Below the pieces are notes generated by a model. The model worked only from the letters and a program-made list of their open reading frames with translations. It did no database searches and was not told where the DNA came from. This document shows, in pieces, positions 1 through 6,750 of a stretch of 6,750 bases of DNA. The position numbers and the translations under genes are program-made. The DNA comes from MVYY01 sp035369865 (lineage in GTDB: Bacteria; Bacteroidota; Bacteroidia; Bacteroidales; Paludibacteraceae): contig DAOOVG010000092.1 of assembly GCA_035369865.1 (NCBI GenBank), forward strand, positions 1 through 6,750. Reading direction: 5' to 3'. Position 1 is the stretch's first letter, and the number at the start of each line of letters is the position of its first letter.

Positions 1-116
1 GTTAATTGAAATTCGAGACGAAAACTTTTGTTGGGTGAAAGTAATGTGGCAGCATTACCTACAAACATCATTAATGCTAAAACTATCACAAGATATCCTT
101 TCTTTTTCTTCATCAT
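1..116 (-). CDS. N-terminal fragment of an exported protein, possibly a GH97 (SusB-like) glycoside hydrolase
   Basis: A reading frame opens with two consecutive ATG codons (first base 116 or 113) and runs off the low-coordinate edge of the window, so only about 38 residues are visible. It begins MMKKKKGYLVIVLALMM, a basic start followed by a hydrophobic core, then FVGNAAT. This is a typical Sec signal peptide with likely cleavage near the NAA. The first mature residues, LLSPNKSFRLEFQL, resemble the opening strand of GH97 enzymes, where a 'SPD-x-x-L-x-x-x-F-x-L' pattern directly follows the signal peptide, as in SusB. GH97 enzymes are alpha-glucosidases or alpha-galactosidases, usually periplasmic and often encoded beside susCD, so the context agrees. 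There is no Shine-Dalgarno sequence upstream, as is usual in this phylum. The exported partial CDS is well supported. The GH97 call rests on about 14 residues plus context; another exported protein starting with a beta-sandwich domain would also fit. Confidence 0.7.
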   Translation of the reverse strand, partial: MMKKKKGYLVIVLALMMFVGNAATLLSPNKSFRLEFQL

Positions 117-235
117 ATTATTTTTATATTGATTTTTATAAATTTATTAAAAATGATTATTAATTTAAGTATTCGATTTTAAAAACAAATTATTAAAAAA
201 CTTTTTTTTCATAAAGAAGTATGGCAGATAATTTA

Positions 236-243
236 CAAAAATA
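236..243 (-). promoter_or_regulatory. Candidate Bacteroides-type -7 promoter element
   Basis: On the minus strand this reads TATTTTTG, an exact match to the Bacteroidota -7 consensus TAnnTTTG. It lies about 120 nt upstream of the start codon at 116, which would give a leader of roughly 110 nt. No TTTG -33 box stands at the usual 19-21 nt spacing; the nearest partial match is CTTG at 272-269, about 25 nt away. In DNA this AT-rich a chance match is quite likely, so this is only a candidate. Confidence 0.25.
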
Positions 244-283
244 AATATCAACATGATTAAAATTTATTCAAGCGAATTCATTA

Positions 284-328
284 ATTCTTTAGCTTTATTT
301 ACCTGTAAGGAGATAAAATAAGCTGAAT
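284..328. repeat. Imperfect inverted repeat (potential stem-loop)
   Basis: On the plus strand the arms are ATTC-TTT-AGCTT-T-ATTT (284-300) and AAAT-AAGCT-GAAT (316-328). They pair as ATTT/AAAT, AGCTT/AAGCT and ATTC/GAAT with two one-sided bulges, giving about 13 pairs around a 15-nt loop. The heptamer GAATTCA also occurs twice around it, at 274-280 and 325-331. No T tract follows on either strand, so this is not a canonical terminator. It could be an operator-like or leader structure, or chance in AT-rich DNA. Confidence 0.35.
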
Positions 329-452
329 TCAAGTTACAAATGCAACTTTTTGATTAGATAAAATTTCCAATAGTAGTCATTAAAAAAAATTCATAACTAT
401 TTGAATTACAATAAACATATTAACAAATTGAGACGATTTTTGATATAGAAAA

Positions 453-487
453 TAAAAAAATCCTTATTCATTTGAGGAAGGAATGAA
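453..487 (-). terminator. Weak Rho-independent terminator candidate downstream of susD
   Basis: Read on the minus strand, TCCTT (482-478) pairs with AAGGA (465-461), followed directly by a run of seven T (460-454). A second possible stem, TTCATT with AATGAA, interleaves with the first in an H-type pseudoknot order. The stems are short and AT-rich and the site is about 200 nt beyond the susD-like stop, so this is a weak candidate for the end of the susCD transcript. Confidence 0.3.
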
Positions 488-604
488 ATTTTATAAAAAA
501 TATTTGCAATGATTTTCAACATTTTACAGAATATAGTTTTCGTTTAGATTAGGAAATTTGTTTTTAATAACAATTTTTGGAATAAAAAGTACAAAAGACA
601 GGTA

Positions 605-629
605 ATTTTATTTATTTACTTATTTATTG
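605..629. repeat. Degenerate TTTA tandem repeat
   Basis: The plus strand carries a run of TTTA/TTAT units interrupted by one C (about 605-629), roughly six imperfect copies. It lies just downstream of the susD-like gene. It is simple low-complexity sequence with no visible coding role, and could vary in length between strains through slippage. Confidence 0.5.
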
Positions 630-682
630 CATTAACTATCTTATTAGACTTAAATATTAAACACCTAATTTTTCATTTTGCC

Positions 683-2551
683 TTATCTTACGCCTGGATA
701 ACCTGTCGATTGTTGAATATTTTCGTTTCTTTCCAATTCAATTTGCGGAATAGGTTGTACATAAGATTCATCTCCTTTCCAAGTGATGGGCCCATGTCTT
801 GTTTGTTTATAAAAAGCCGCTTCCGCAGGTCCTATTTTCCATCTCCGAACATCCCACCACCACTGACCTTCAGCAAACAATTCTGCCCAACGCTCGTATT
901 TCAGGACATCATGTGCCAAAATATCATTATCATCGGCTGTTTTAGTTCTATCGGTTAAAGAATTATAGTCATAGGGACAAGGCGAGTCAGGAGAATATCC
1001 ATAAGCCCTCCGATGCACTTTATTGATATATTCAAGTGCTGTAGCAGGATTATCATCTTTTATAAGTTCAGCATACAGAAGATAAATATCAGCCAGTCGA
1101 ATAATCGGATAATTAGCATCACTGCTTTCATTTTTACCGTAAGGAGCAGGTCCCATTTCAACACCTCGAATATTGGTAAATTTACGATGTTGCCATGTTA
1201 GTAAATCAGGACGATCATTTACTTCAAGGGAGCGGTCATAATAAGTAGTGTCTCCTTTTTCATTTATGTATTTATCTACATATGGTTGACCTGTGCACAA
1301 TTGTAATCTGGGATCAACCAAATCCTTGTTGTTTTTTAAATCCAAACTTTGTGGTTGATAAGTTGTATTTGCTAACATGTAAGGGTAATTGTTAATAGAA
1401 CGCGGTTGTGAAGATTTGAAGTTTGGATTAAATGTTCGTCTTGGCACAGTATCGCCACCAATTCCGTGAAAGCCAAAACGTTTTATATTTGCATCATGAA
1501 TAAAATTGTTACCCCATTCACTACTTTTTTTCGAAGTAACTATATCATGAAGCTTTGTTAAGGGGTCAACCAGTCCTTCTACATTTGGTCTAAATCGGAT
1601 GTATAGGTCCATATACCAGGGTGCAAAAACCATTGGCATTCCACTTCCGGTTGTGTATCCAGCCCAAGGACCCGTTTGATTTCGGTTAACTGTCATACAC
1701 AGTTCATACAATGATTCTGAATTAAACTCATTCGCTTCATTTCCGTAAAACATATCACTATATATTTCAAAAGGAACTAGCTGTTTGCCGCTATTATTAA
1801 TAATATCTTCTATCAATATTTTTGTTTTTGTTTTATTTTCTGGAAAAACATATAGTGACTGCATGTAAACTTTAGCCAATAATCCTTTCACTGCCCATTC
1901 AGATGCTCGATATTTATCATTGTGACCATTTAAAAGCGGGATAGCAGCTTCAAGGTCATTAATTACAAATGCCCACGTATCGGCTGTCGTAGCACGTCTG
2001 CGTTTCATTCCTTCAACACTGTTAACTACCCTGTCAAAGATAGGGAAGCCCCATCCTTTAGGATCGATTTCAAAGAACAATTGTGCATGCCAATAAGCCA
2101 AAGCTCTGTTGAACAATGCTTGTCCCCTCATGTAATCTAATTGAGCTTGTTCACTTTGAGAAGAATATTTTTGTCGATAGTTTTCAATTGCTTCCAATGC
2201 AGTGGTTGATAAATTAGCCCATTTACAAAGATCTCCGTATATTTGAGTTGTGTATCGACTATTAATAGCTGTATAATTATCCATACTTGTTCCTCTCTCA
2301 TCGTATGACCCATAGGTATCCGTTGTATGATCATACAAGTAAATTCCCATTGGAAACCAATAGAAAATATACATCCCAATTGAATAAGGACCAGCATAAC
2401 ATGAAGTAAGTACTAAATCTACTTGATCCAATGTTGCCGGAAAATTATCAAGAGATAGGGTTTGCTTATTGGATATATCAAAAAAATCTGAGCATCCAGA
2501 TAAAACCGTTATTAAAACAACAGTAATGATGGTTTTTAATATGTGTTTCAT
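683..2551 (-). CDS. susD: SusD/RagB-family outer-membrane nutrient-binding lipoprotein
   Basis: This is the surface lipoprotein that binds a glycan or oligosaccharide and acts as the lid on its SusC partner. The 622 residues are complete. Residues 1-19 form a signal peptide ending in the lipobox LSGC with lipidated Cys20. The following SDFFD resembles the acidic lipoprotein export signal that sends Bacteroidota lipoproteins to the cell surface. Family landmarks appear in order: a helical TPR-like segment around 141-173 (RGQALFNRALAYWHAQLFF, then GWGFPIFD), a second helix around 215-230 (RASEWAVKGLLAKVYM), PIIRLADIYLLYAELI at 482-497, YERWAELFAEGQWWWDVRRW at 552-571, and the closing PIPQIELERNENIQQSTGY at 600-618. 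It starts 27 nt after the susC-like stop, so the two are almost certainly co-transcribed. The leader has no Shine-Dalgarno sequence, as usual here. The symbol denotes the family; orthology to starch susD and the ligand are unknown. Confidence 0.97.
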   Translation of the reverse strand: MKHILKTIITVVLITVLSGCSDFFDISNKQTLSLDNFPATLDQVDLVLTSCYAGPYSIGMYIFYWFPMGIYLYDHTTDTYGSYDERGTSMDNYTAINSRYTTQIYGDLCKWANLSTTALEAIENYRQKYSSQSEQAQLDYMRGQALFNRALAYWHAQLFFEIDPKGWGFPIFDRVVNSVEGMKRRRATTADTWAFVINDLEAAIPLLNGHNDKYRASEWAVKGLLAKVYMQSLYVFPENKTKTKILIEDIINNSGKQLVPFEIYSDMFYGNEANEFNSESLYELCMTVNRNQTGPWAGYTTGSGMPMVFAPWYMDLYIRFRPNVEGLVDPLTKLHDIVTSKKSSEWGNNFIHDANIKRFGFHGIGGDTVPRRTFNPNFKSSQPRSINNYPYMLANTTYQPQSLDLKNNKDLVDPRLQLCTGQPYVDKYINEKGDTTYYDRSLEVNDRPDLLTWQHRKFTNIRGVEMGPAPYGKNESSDANYPIIRLADIYLLYAELIKDDNPATALEYINKVHRRAYGYSPDSPCPYDYNSLTDRTKTADDNDILAHDVLKYERWAELFAEGQWWWDVRRWKIGPAEAAFYKQTRHGPITWKGDESYVQPIPQIELERNENIQQSTGYPGVR

Positions 2552-2578
2552 AATAATTAGTATTTCTATTAAAATGAA

Positions 2579-5500
2579 TTAAAACGTTAAATCAAGTCCA
2601 AATGAAACCAAACGCGATGGAAGATATCGATTCTGATGATCTACTCCTCTCATTAAAACATTTCCACCTATTTCTGGATCAATTCCAGTATATTTTGTTA
2701 AGGTAAATAAGTTTTGCCCACTTAAAAATAATCGCAATTTTTCTATTGAAATTTTTTGTGTTATATTTTTTGGCAATGAATATCCTATTGAGAGGTTTTT
2801 AAATTTTAAATAATCTCCTTTTTCAATCATGTAAGAAGAAACAGTAGAATAATTTTTATTTGCTGCGCCATCCCCAATAAATGAGCCATTAGTATCAAGA
2901 AATCCTACTCGTGGGAGGTTAGTAACTGTCGTATTGTCTTTTCCAAAGCATGAGGTTTTGAAAATGTCTGCCGTGGTATTATCGGAACTAAACATTTGAG
3001 TATAAGGTTTAAGCAGATTCATTATATCAAATCCAAATGCGCCTTCAAATACGGCGTTTAAATCAAAATTTTTATATTCAATATTTAGATTAAAGCCTAA
3101 GTTCATTTTAGGCCATGGATTCCCAATAAATTTTCTGGATTCTGGAGTAACTCTTCCTTGTCCGTTGTCATCAAAAATCAAATCACCTACTCCTGTTTGG
3201 GCTGTCTGATAGTAAATACCCTTTACACTTTTGTGAGTAGCATCAGTATAGGGTTGTCCTGTTATTGGATCAAATCCAAAAGGATAATCTGGATTAGCAG
3301 CCTTCCATGCATCTAACGCTTTTTGATTGTATTCATCTACTTGAGCTTGATTTTTGAAAATACCTATTACTCCGTAACCATAAAACATTCCCATTGGGGA
3401 TCCATCTTGTGTGCGAGATACAAGATTCCATTGATTATCCAATCCTCTATCTATTGGATTTGCTCCTGGCTTGGGACCTACTTGTTTTACAAGATTTGAG
3501 TTAAAAGAGGCATTTGCACTGAGGGTATATTTGAAATTTTGTATTTTATCGCTCCATCCTACTGTAATTTCATGTCCTTGATTTTTTACCACACCTGCAT
3601 TTAAATAAACAGGAAGCGTATTTGCCGGATCATCGCTGCTAAAATAATAACTCATACCTCCAGACATAGGTAAAGAACCTCTATAAAGCATGTCTTTAGT
3701 TGATCTATTGTAATAATCATAATTGATAGTTAGGCGATTCTTGAGAAAAGCTAAATCAATTCCGATATCTGTCTGATTAACTTGCTCCCATTTCAAATCT
3801 TCATTACCTACAATAGCTATCCAGTAACCAGCCTGTTGAGTTGAAGTGCCATCAAAAGAATGACTTATGCCTGTTCCTGACCAACTTGAACTATACATAA
3901 ATTGAGGAACACTCATGTCGTTTCCTAATATACCCCAGCTAGCGCGAATTTTTGCATTATCAAGCCATTTCTCTGTAAACGGTTTTACAAAACTTTCCTC
4001 GCTTACTCTCCAGCCAACATTAATTGATGGAAAATATCCCCAACGATTTTTCTTTACAAAACGATCAGAAGCATCGGCTCTAAAATTGGCTGTCAGAAGA
4101 TATTTGCTAAGATAATTATAATTTATTCGTCCAAAAAAAGAAGCTCTCCTTTCAACAGGAATATTATCAGAAGCATCTTTTGTTGGACCTGCAGAAGCTA
4201 AAGAGATAGACTCTGCAACAGGTATTGAAAAATTATAAGAAGTAACAGTTATATTATACCCATCTAATTTCCACATTTCTGTACCACCCATCAATTTAAA
4301 ATTATGATTACCGAATTTTGTTTCATAAGTAAGAACGGAATTAAACATAAGATTTTGTGAAGTACCTCCATATGAATTCATTTGCTGAGGACCTACCTCA
4401 ACAGGACCAAAATTTTGGTATTCTGTAAAAGTATTTTTTGAAAATCCATAAAATTGACCGGCTCCTGTTGTTTTCCAGTCCAAGCCCTTAATAAAATTAA
4501 TGTTTATATATACTTGAGCATTTAAGTTATAATTATTGTCATTGAATACATGAAAAGCATGTTCCAATCCAGCAAAATTAGGACCACTTCCAACTGAAGC
4601 AGGTGTTTTAGCAAAATCACCATTTTCATCATAAACTGTAGCTACTGGAACAGTACGAAATGGGATAGTATGATTATATATTGAAGAATTAGTAGCAGGA
4701 TTAGTTTTAGTATAAGTGCCATAAAAAGATTCACCAATAGTAATATGATTGTTATATTTGTAATTTAAATTATTACGAATGGAAAAACGATCAGCTCTTG
4801 TGTCCATATATACACCTTTCTCTCCCAAATAGCTGCCAGATAAGAAAATGCTTGTTTTATCTGAAGCAGAAGACAATGATACATTATATTCTTGTTCTGT
4901 CCCAGTTCCAAACATAACTTTCATCCAATCTGTATTTGGCAAATCGTCTACACTATTTGCTCCAAGTAAAGCTAAAGTATTAGTCGTACCAAAAGCATCA
5001 CGTGCCCTTACCCAATCTGGTGTACCCAATAACTTAATATTAGTGTAAATATTTCGTAAGCCATATCTTCCTACAATATTAATTATTGCTTTCCTGTCTT
5101 TTTCCCCATGTTTTGTTGTAATTAATACAACACCACCCGCAGCACGGGAACCGTAAATTGCAGCAGAACCAGCATCTTTTAATATTTCAATACTTTCTAC
5201 ATCTCTCATATTAAAGTTAAAACCAGCGTCTTGAACTACTCCGTCAACAACAAATAAAGGATTCATACCATTTAGAGAACCAGCCCCTCGGATAAAAATT
5301 TCGGCTGAACTTCCAGGAGTTCCTTCACCTTTGGTAACCGTTACACCAGCCGCCATACCCGATAAAGATTCAGCTAAACTTTTTGATGAGAAATCTTTTA
5401 TATCGCTGGCTTTTACTGAAGAAATGGAGCCTGTTAAATCAGAACGTTTTTGGGTTCCATATCCTACCACTAACACTTCATCTAATAATTTCGTATCTTC

Positions 5501-5800
5501 TTCTAAAACTATATTGTAAAATGTTTTATTCCTTGAAATTTTTTCAGTATAAGGTTTGAATCCAATGTAGGTAACTTTTAACATACTCCCAACAGGCACT
5601 GATAAAGTAAAATTTCCATTTATATCAGTTGAAACTCCAATGGTAGTTCCTTCAATTGTAATTGAAGCACCAATGATAGCTTCATTTTTTGCATCGTGTA
5701 CCGATCCTTTTATGGTTATTGTTTCTTGTGAAAAGACTTTCAAACTAAAAAAATTACAAAAAACAATAGAGATAAAAAGAATATAAAATCGTCTTTTCAT
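2579..5800 (-). CDS. susC: SusC/RagA-family TonB-linked outer-membrane transporter
   Basis: This is a TonB-dependent beta-barrel importer for oligosaccharides or similar large nutrients, paired with the SusD-like lid encoded 27 nt downstream. The 1073 residues are complete. A signal peptide covers about 1-24 (cleavage near FS-QE). A carboxypeptidase-regulatory-like beta-sandwich follows at about 28-100 (IKGSVHDAKNEAIIGASITI through the DINGNF turn). Then come the SusC hallmark LDEVLVVGYGTQKRSDLTGS (106-125) and the plug domain with PLFVVDGVV (181-189), VESIEILKDAGSAAIYGSRA (201-220) and GGVVLITTK (222-230). The barrel carries late family motifs: FDDNGQGR at 876-883, a GNPWPK turn near 893, YLKFKNLSIGYSLP at 997-1010, RLFLSGQNLFTLTKYTGIDP at about 1023-1042, and a terminal aromatic Phe typical of BAM-assembled barrels. 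There is no N-terminal STN domain, so it is probably not a FecA-like signalling transducer. The symbol is a family name; the substrate is not predictable from sequence alone. Confidence 0.97.
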   Translation of the reverse strand: MKRRFYILFISIVFCNFFSLKVFSQETITIKGSVHDAKNEAIIGASITIEGTTIGVSTDINGNFTLSVPVGSMLKVTYIGFKPYTEKISRNKTFYNIVLEEDTKLLDEVLVVGYGTQKRSDLTGSISSVKASDIKDFSSKSLAESLSGMAAGVTVTKGEGTPGSSAEIFIRGAGSLNGMNPLFVVDGVVQDAGFNFNMRDVESIEILKDAGSAAIYGSRAAGGVVLITTKHGEKDRKAIINIVGRYGLRNIYTNIKLLGTPDWVRARDAFGTTNTLALLGANSVDDLPNTDWMKVMFGTGTEQEYNVSLSSASDKTSIFLSGSYLGEKGVYMDTRADRFSIRNNLNYKYNNHITIGESFYGTYTKTNPATNSSIYNHTIPFRTVPVATVYDENGDFAKTPASVGSGPNFAGLEHAFHVFNDNNYNLNAQVYININFIKGLDWKTTGAGQFYGFSKNTFTEYQNFGPVEVGPQQMNSYGGTSQNLMFNSVLTYETKFGNHNFKLMGGTEMWKLDGYNITVTSYNFSIPVAESISLASAGPTKDASDNIPVERRASFFGRINYNYLSKYLLTANFRADASDRFVKKNRWGYFPSINVGWRVSEESFVKPFTEKWLDNAKIRASWGILGNDMSVPQFMYSSSWSGTGISHSFDGTSTQQAGYWIAIVGNEDLKWEQVNQTDIGIDLAFLKNRLTINYDYYNRSTKDMLYRGSLPMSGGMSYYFSSDDPANTLPVYLNAGVVKNQGHEITVGWSDKIQNFKYTLSANASFNSNLVKQVGPKPGANPIDRGLDNQWNLVSRTQDGSPMGMFYGYGVIGIFKNQAQVDEYNQKALDAWKAANPDYPFGFDPITGQPYTDATHKSVKGIYYQTAQTGVGDLIFDDNGQGRVTPESRKFIGNPWPKMNLGFNLNIEYKNFDLNAVFEGAFGFDIMNLLKPYTQMFSSDNTTADIFKTSCFGKDNTTVTNLPRVGFLDTNGSFIGDGAANKNYSTVSSYMIEKGDYLKFKNLSIGYSLPKNITQKISIEKLRLFLSGQNLFTLTKYTGIDPEIGGNVLMRGVDHQNRYLPSRLVSFGLDLTF

Positions 5801-5836
5801 GATATTTTATTAAAGTTAATATATTGACTAAGAAGG

Positions 5837-5877
5837 AAAAAGAAAAAGCGAAGGTTTACTTCCTCGCTTTTCCTTTT
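5837..5877 (-). terminator. Rho-independent terminator or attenuator between the 279-aa gene and susC
   Basis: On the minus strand, starting 14 nt after the stop at 5892, AAAAGCGAGG pairs with CCTTCGCTTTT around a 7-nt loop AAGTAAA (5861-5855), with one bulged T. Outer A/T and G/T pairs extend the stem to about 17 pairs. The right arm runs into TTTTTCTTTTT (5847-5837). The GC-containing core followed by a T tract is a textbook intrinsic terminator. It ends only 36 nt before the susC-like ATG, and I see no TAnnTTTG promoter in that gap. It may therefore be a leaky terminator that lets some transcripts continue into susCD, or susC may have a non-consensus promoter overlapping the hairpin. Confidence 0.8.
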
Positions 5878-5891
5878 GGTTATTGAAAAAA

Positions 5892-6731
5892 TTATTTTGC
5901 GGGTTTCAATATTTTTTTTGTGGAAAAGCTACCATCAATTCTAATGGCTTTTTCTATAAATAATCCTTCTTCCGGTTCTTTTGCTAATTTAGCTCCTTGT
6001 AAATTATAATATTCATATTTTGCAATTGGAATATCAGAAGTAAGGACATCTTTTATACCAGTTATAACAGCACATGCAGGAGCATAACCTTTCACAGGAT
6101 AAGCATCTCCAAACAATTCATTATCGTAATCATCGTTATAAAATTCTTCACTTGTTTTTGTTCCTGTATAAGGCAGGGTTGCAAAAATTGCTCCAGATTC
6201 TGTACCCGGGTTTACATTCGAGCCAACAGCTATTGATGAAGGCCACATCCACCAACCGGCACCAGGATTGTCGGAAGTATATTCAAATCCAAAAAGTTGA
6301 CCAAACACGTAAGTACGTGCACCTTGGGTTGTAGCAGCAGCCAAATCCATTGTTGTAGCCAGTTGAGCTAAATTCCACGTTGCAGCATAAATGTTAGGTT
6401 TACCTGGGATTGGTTTTAACCGGTGACTATCTCCACTTACATCGCCAAAACCGGTCCATTTGTTAAGAGCAAGACTACGTGAAGCACCTGGATTGGTAGG
6501 AGTTTCTGCAAGCCATGCTACCCATGGAGTCCCTGTAATATCTACAGCAAAAGTAAATGTTTCGTCAACTTCAAAATCATTTGCCGTAGCAAAAATTTCA
6601 TTTGCACAGTCCCATTTTACAATATAAAATCCCTCTGCATCTTTCGGATTGTTCACTGTTTGTTGTGCAGTTGCACAGAATGCTGAAATAATAACAGCCA
6701 TTGCGAATAAAGTAAATTTCTTCATGGTCAT
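5892..6731 (-). CDS. Exported tryptophan-rich protein of unknown function with a YNLQG-type C-terminal tail
   Basis: I do not recognise a named family for this 279-residue protein. Two in-frame ATGs are possible: MTMKK at 6731 or MKK at 6725. The second gives a more ordinary signal peptide start, and neither has a Shine-Dalgarno sequence. The signal peptide ends ATA-QQ (cleavage after residue 22) with no lipobox, so the product should be periplasmic or secreted. The mature part looks beta-rich and has eight tryptophans (40, 70, 73, 92, 119, 160, 161, 163), including a GWWMW cluster, which would suit a carbohydrate-binding surface, though that is inference. Two cysteines remain in the mature chain (42 and 220). 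Residues 238-276 (KYEYYNLQGAKL, then EEGLFIEKAI and STKKILK) resemble the short C-terminal beta domain found on many exported Bacteroidales proteins and related to type IX secretion sorting tails. The gene lies 91 nt upstream of susC on the same strand with a strong hairpin between them. Its own promoter is outside the window. Confidence 0.85.
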   Translation of the reverse strand: MTMKKFTLFAMAVIISAFCATAQQTVNNPKDAEGFYIVKWDCANEIFATANDFEVDETFTFAVDITGTPWVAWLAETPTNPGASRSLALNKWTGFGDVSGDSHRLKPIPGKPNIYAATWNLAQLATTMDLAAATTQGARTYVFGQLFGFEYTSDNPGAGWWMWPSSIAVGSNVNPGTESGAIFATLPYTGTKTSEEFYNDDYDNELFGDAYPVKGYAPACAVITGIKDVLTSDIPIAKYEYYNLQGAKLAKEPEEGLFIEKAIRIDGSFSTKKILKPAK

Positions 6732-6750
6732 AAAAATTAATTTGTTTAAC

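Larger units (their letters stand above)
117..682. other. 566-bp AT-rich intergenic region with no supportable gene
   Basis: This stretch separates the susD-like stop from the next gene on the same strand. It is visibly far richer in A and T than the flanking genes and is broken by stop codons in all frames. It contains a candidate -7 promoter element (236-243), an imperfect inverted repeat (284-328), a weak hairpin followed by a T tract on the minus strand (453-487) and a degenerate TTTA repeat (605-629). A small stem, ATTAG/CTAAT at 643-669, begins 13 nt after the susD-like stop but has no T run on the transcribed side. An A-run meets a T-run at about 195-209, which could bend the DNA. The length suggests the downstream gene has its own promoter rather than simple read-through from susD. 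Confidence 0.75.

Noticed and set aside
253..321. A 22-codon plus-strand frame, MIKIYSSEFINSL..., in the intergenic gap
   Set aside because: It is too short, has no supporting ribosome site and overlaps the inverted repeat; chance is the simplest explanation.
474..512. AGGAAGG just before an ATG on the plus strand, resembling a strong ribosome binding site
   Set aside because: The frame that follows ends after nine codons, and the purine run touches the ATG without the normal spacing. Shine-Dalgarno sites are also uncommon in this phylum.
643..669. Small stem ATTAG/CTAAT right after the susD-like stop as a terminator
   Set aside because: The stem is only five AT-rich pairs with a long loop, and no T tract follows in the direction of susD transcription.
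710..958. Open frame of 82 codons on the plus strand inside the susD-like gene
   Set aside because: It is fully antisense to the conserved C-terminal motifs of a clear SusD protein and has no recognisable domain or leader of its own.
2137..2397. Open frame of 86 codons on the minus strand in another frame of the susD-like gene
   Set aside because: It overlaps the SusD N-terminal region in a shifted frame. The real frame is intact through it, so it is a shadow and not evidence of a frameshift.
2552..2578. Possible separate promoter for the susD-like gene in the susC-susD gap
   Set aside because: The gap is only 27 nt and contains no TAnnTTTG or TTTG pair; co-transcription explains the arrangement.
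6074..6334. Open frame of 86 codons on the plus strand opposite the 279-aa gene
   Set aside because: Its composition (His/Gln/Leu-rich) is what results from reading the opposite strand of the exported protein; no domain or initiation signal supports it.

Overview
The window looks like AT-rich chromosomal DNA of a Bacteroidota bacterium, probably Bacteroidales. The evidence is a SusC/RagA-type TonB-dependent transporter next to a SusD/RagB-type lipoprotein, a lipoprotein export signal with early acidic residues, start sites without Shine-Dalgarno sequences, and a secreted protein with a 'YNLQG' C-terminal tail. Every gene I can support is on the minus strand, so the biological order runs from high to low coordinates.

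In order of transcription: (1) 6731-5892 encodes a 279-residue Sec-exported, tryptophan-rich protein that I cannot assign to a family. (2) At 5877-5837, just after its stop, is a convincing Rho-independent terminator-like hairpin, which also lies only 36 nt upstream of the next start codon. (3) 5800-2579 encodes a complete SusC-like outer-membrane transporter of 1073 residues. (4) After a 27-nt gap, 2551-683 encodes a complete SusD-like surface lipoprotein of 622 residues. (5) 682-117 is a 566-bp, extremely AT-rich stretch with no gene; it holds a weak terminator candidate, an imperfect inverted repeat and one match to the Bacteroides -7 promoter consensus. (6) 116-1 is the first 38 codons of another exported protein, whose first mature residues resemble the N-terminus of GH97 glycoside hydrolases (SusB type). 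The window edge cuts it off.

Functionally this reads as the uptake core of a glycan or oligosaccharide utilisation locus. SusD would capture the ligand at the cell surface and close over SusC, which imports it with TonB energy. The downstream gene, if it is GH97, would cleave alpha-linked sugars in the periplasm. The substrate cannot be told from these genes alone. The transporter lacks the extra N-terminal STN signalling domain, so direct FecR/ECF-sigma signalling through it is unlikely.

I found no RNA genes, insertion sequences, CRISPR arrays or clearly new system. The least ordinary parts are the unassigned tryptophan-rich protein placed before susC, the terminator or attenuator between the two, and the structured but gene-free 566-bp gap.
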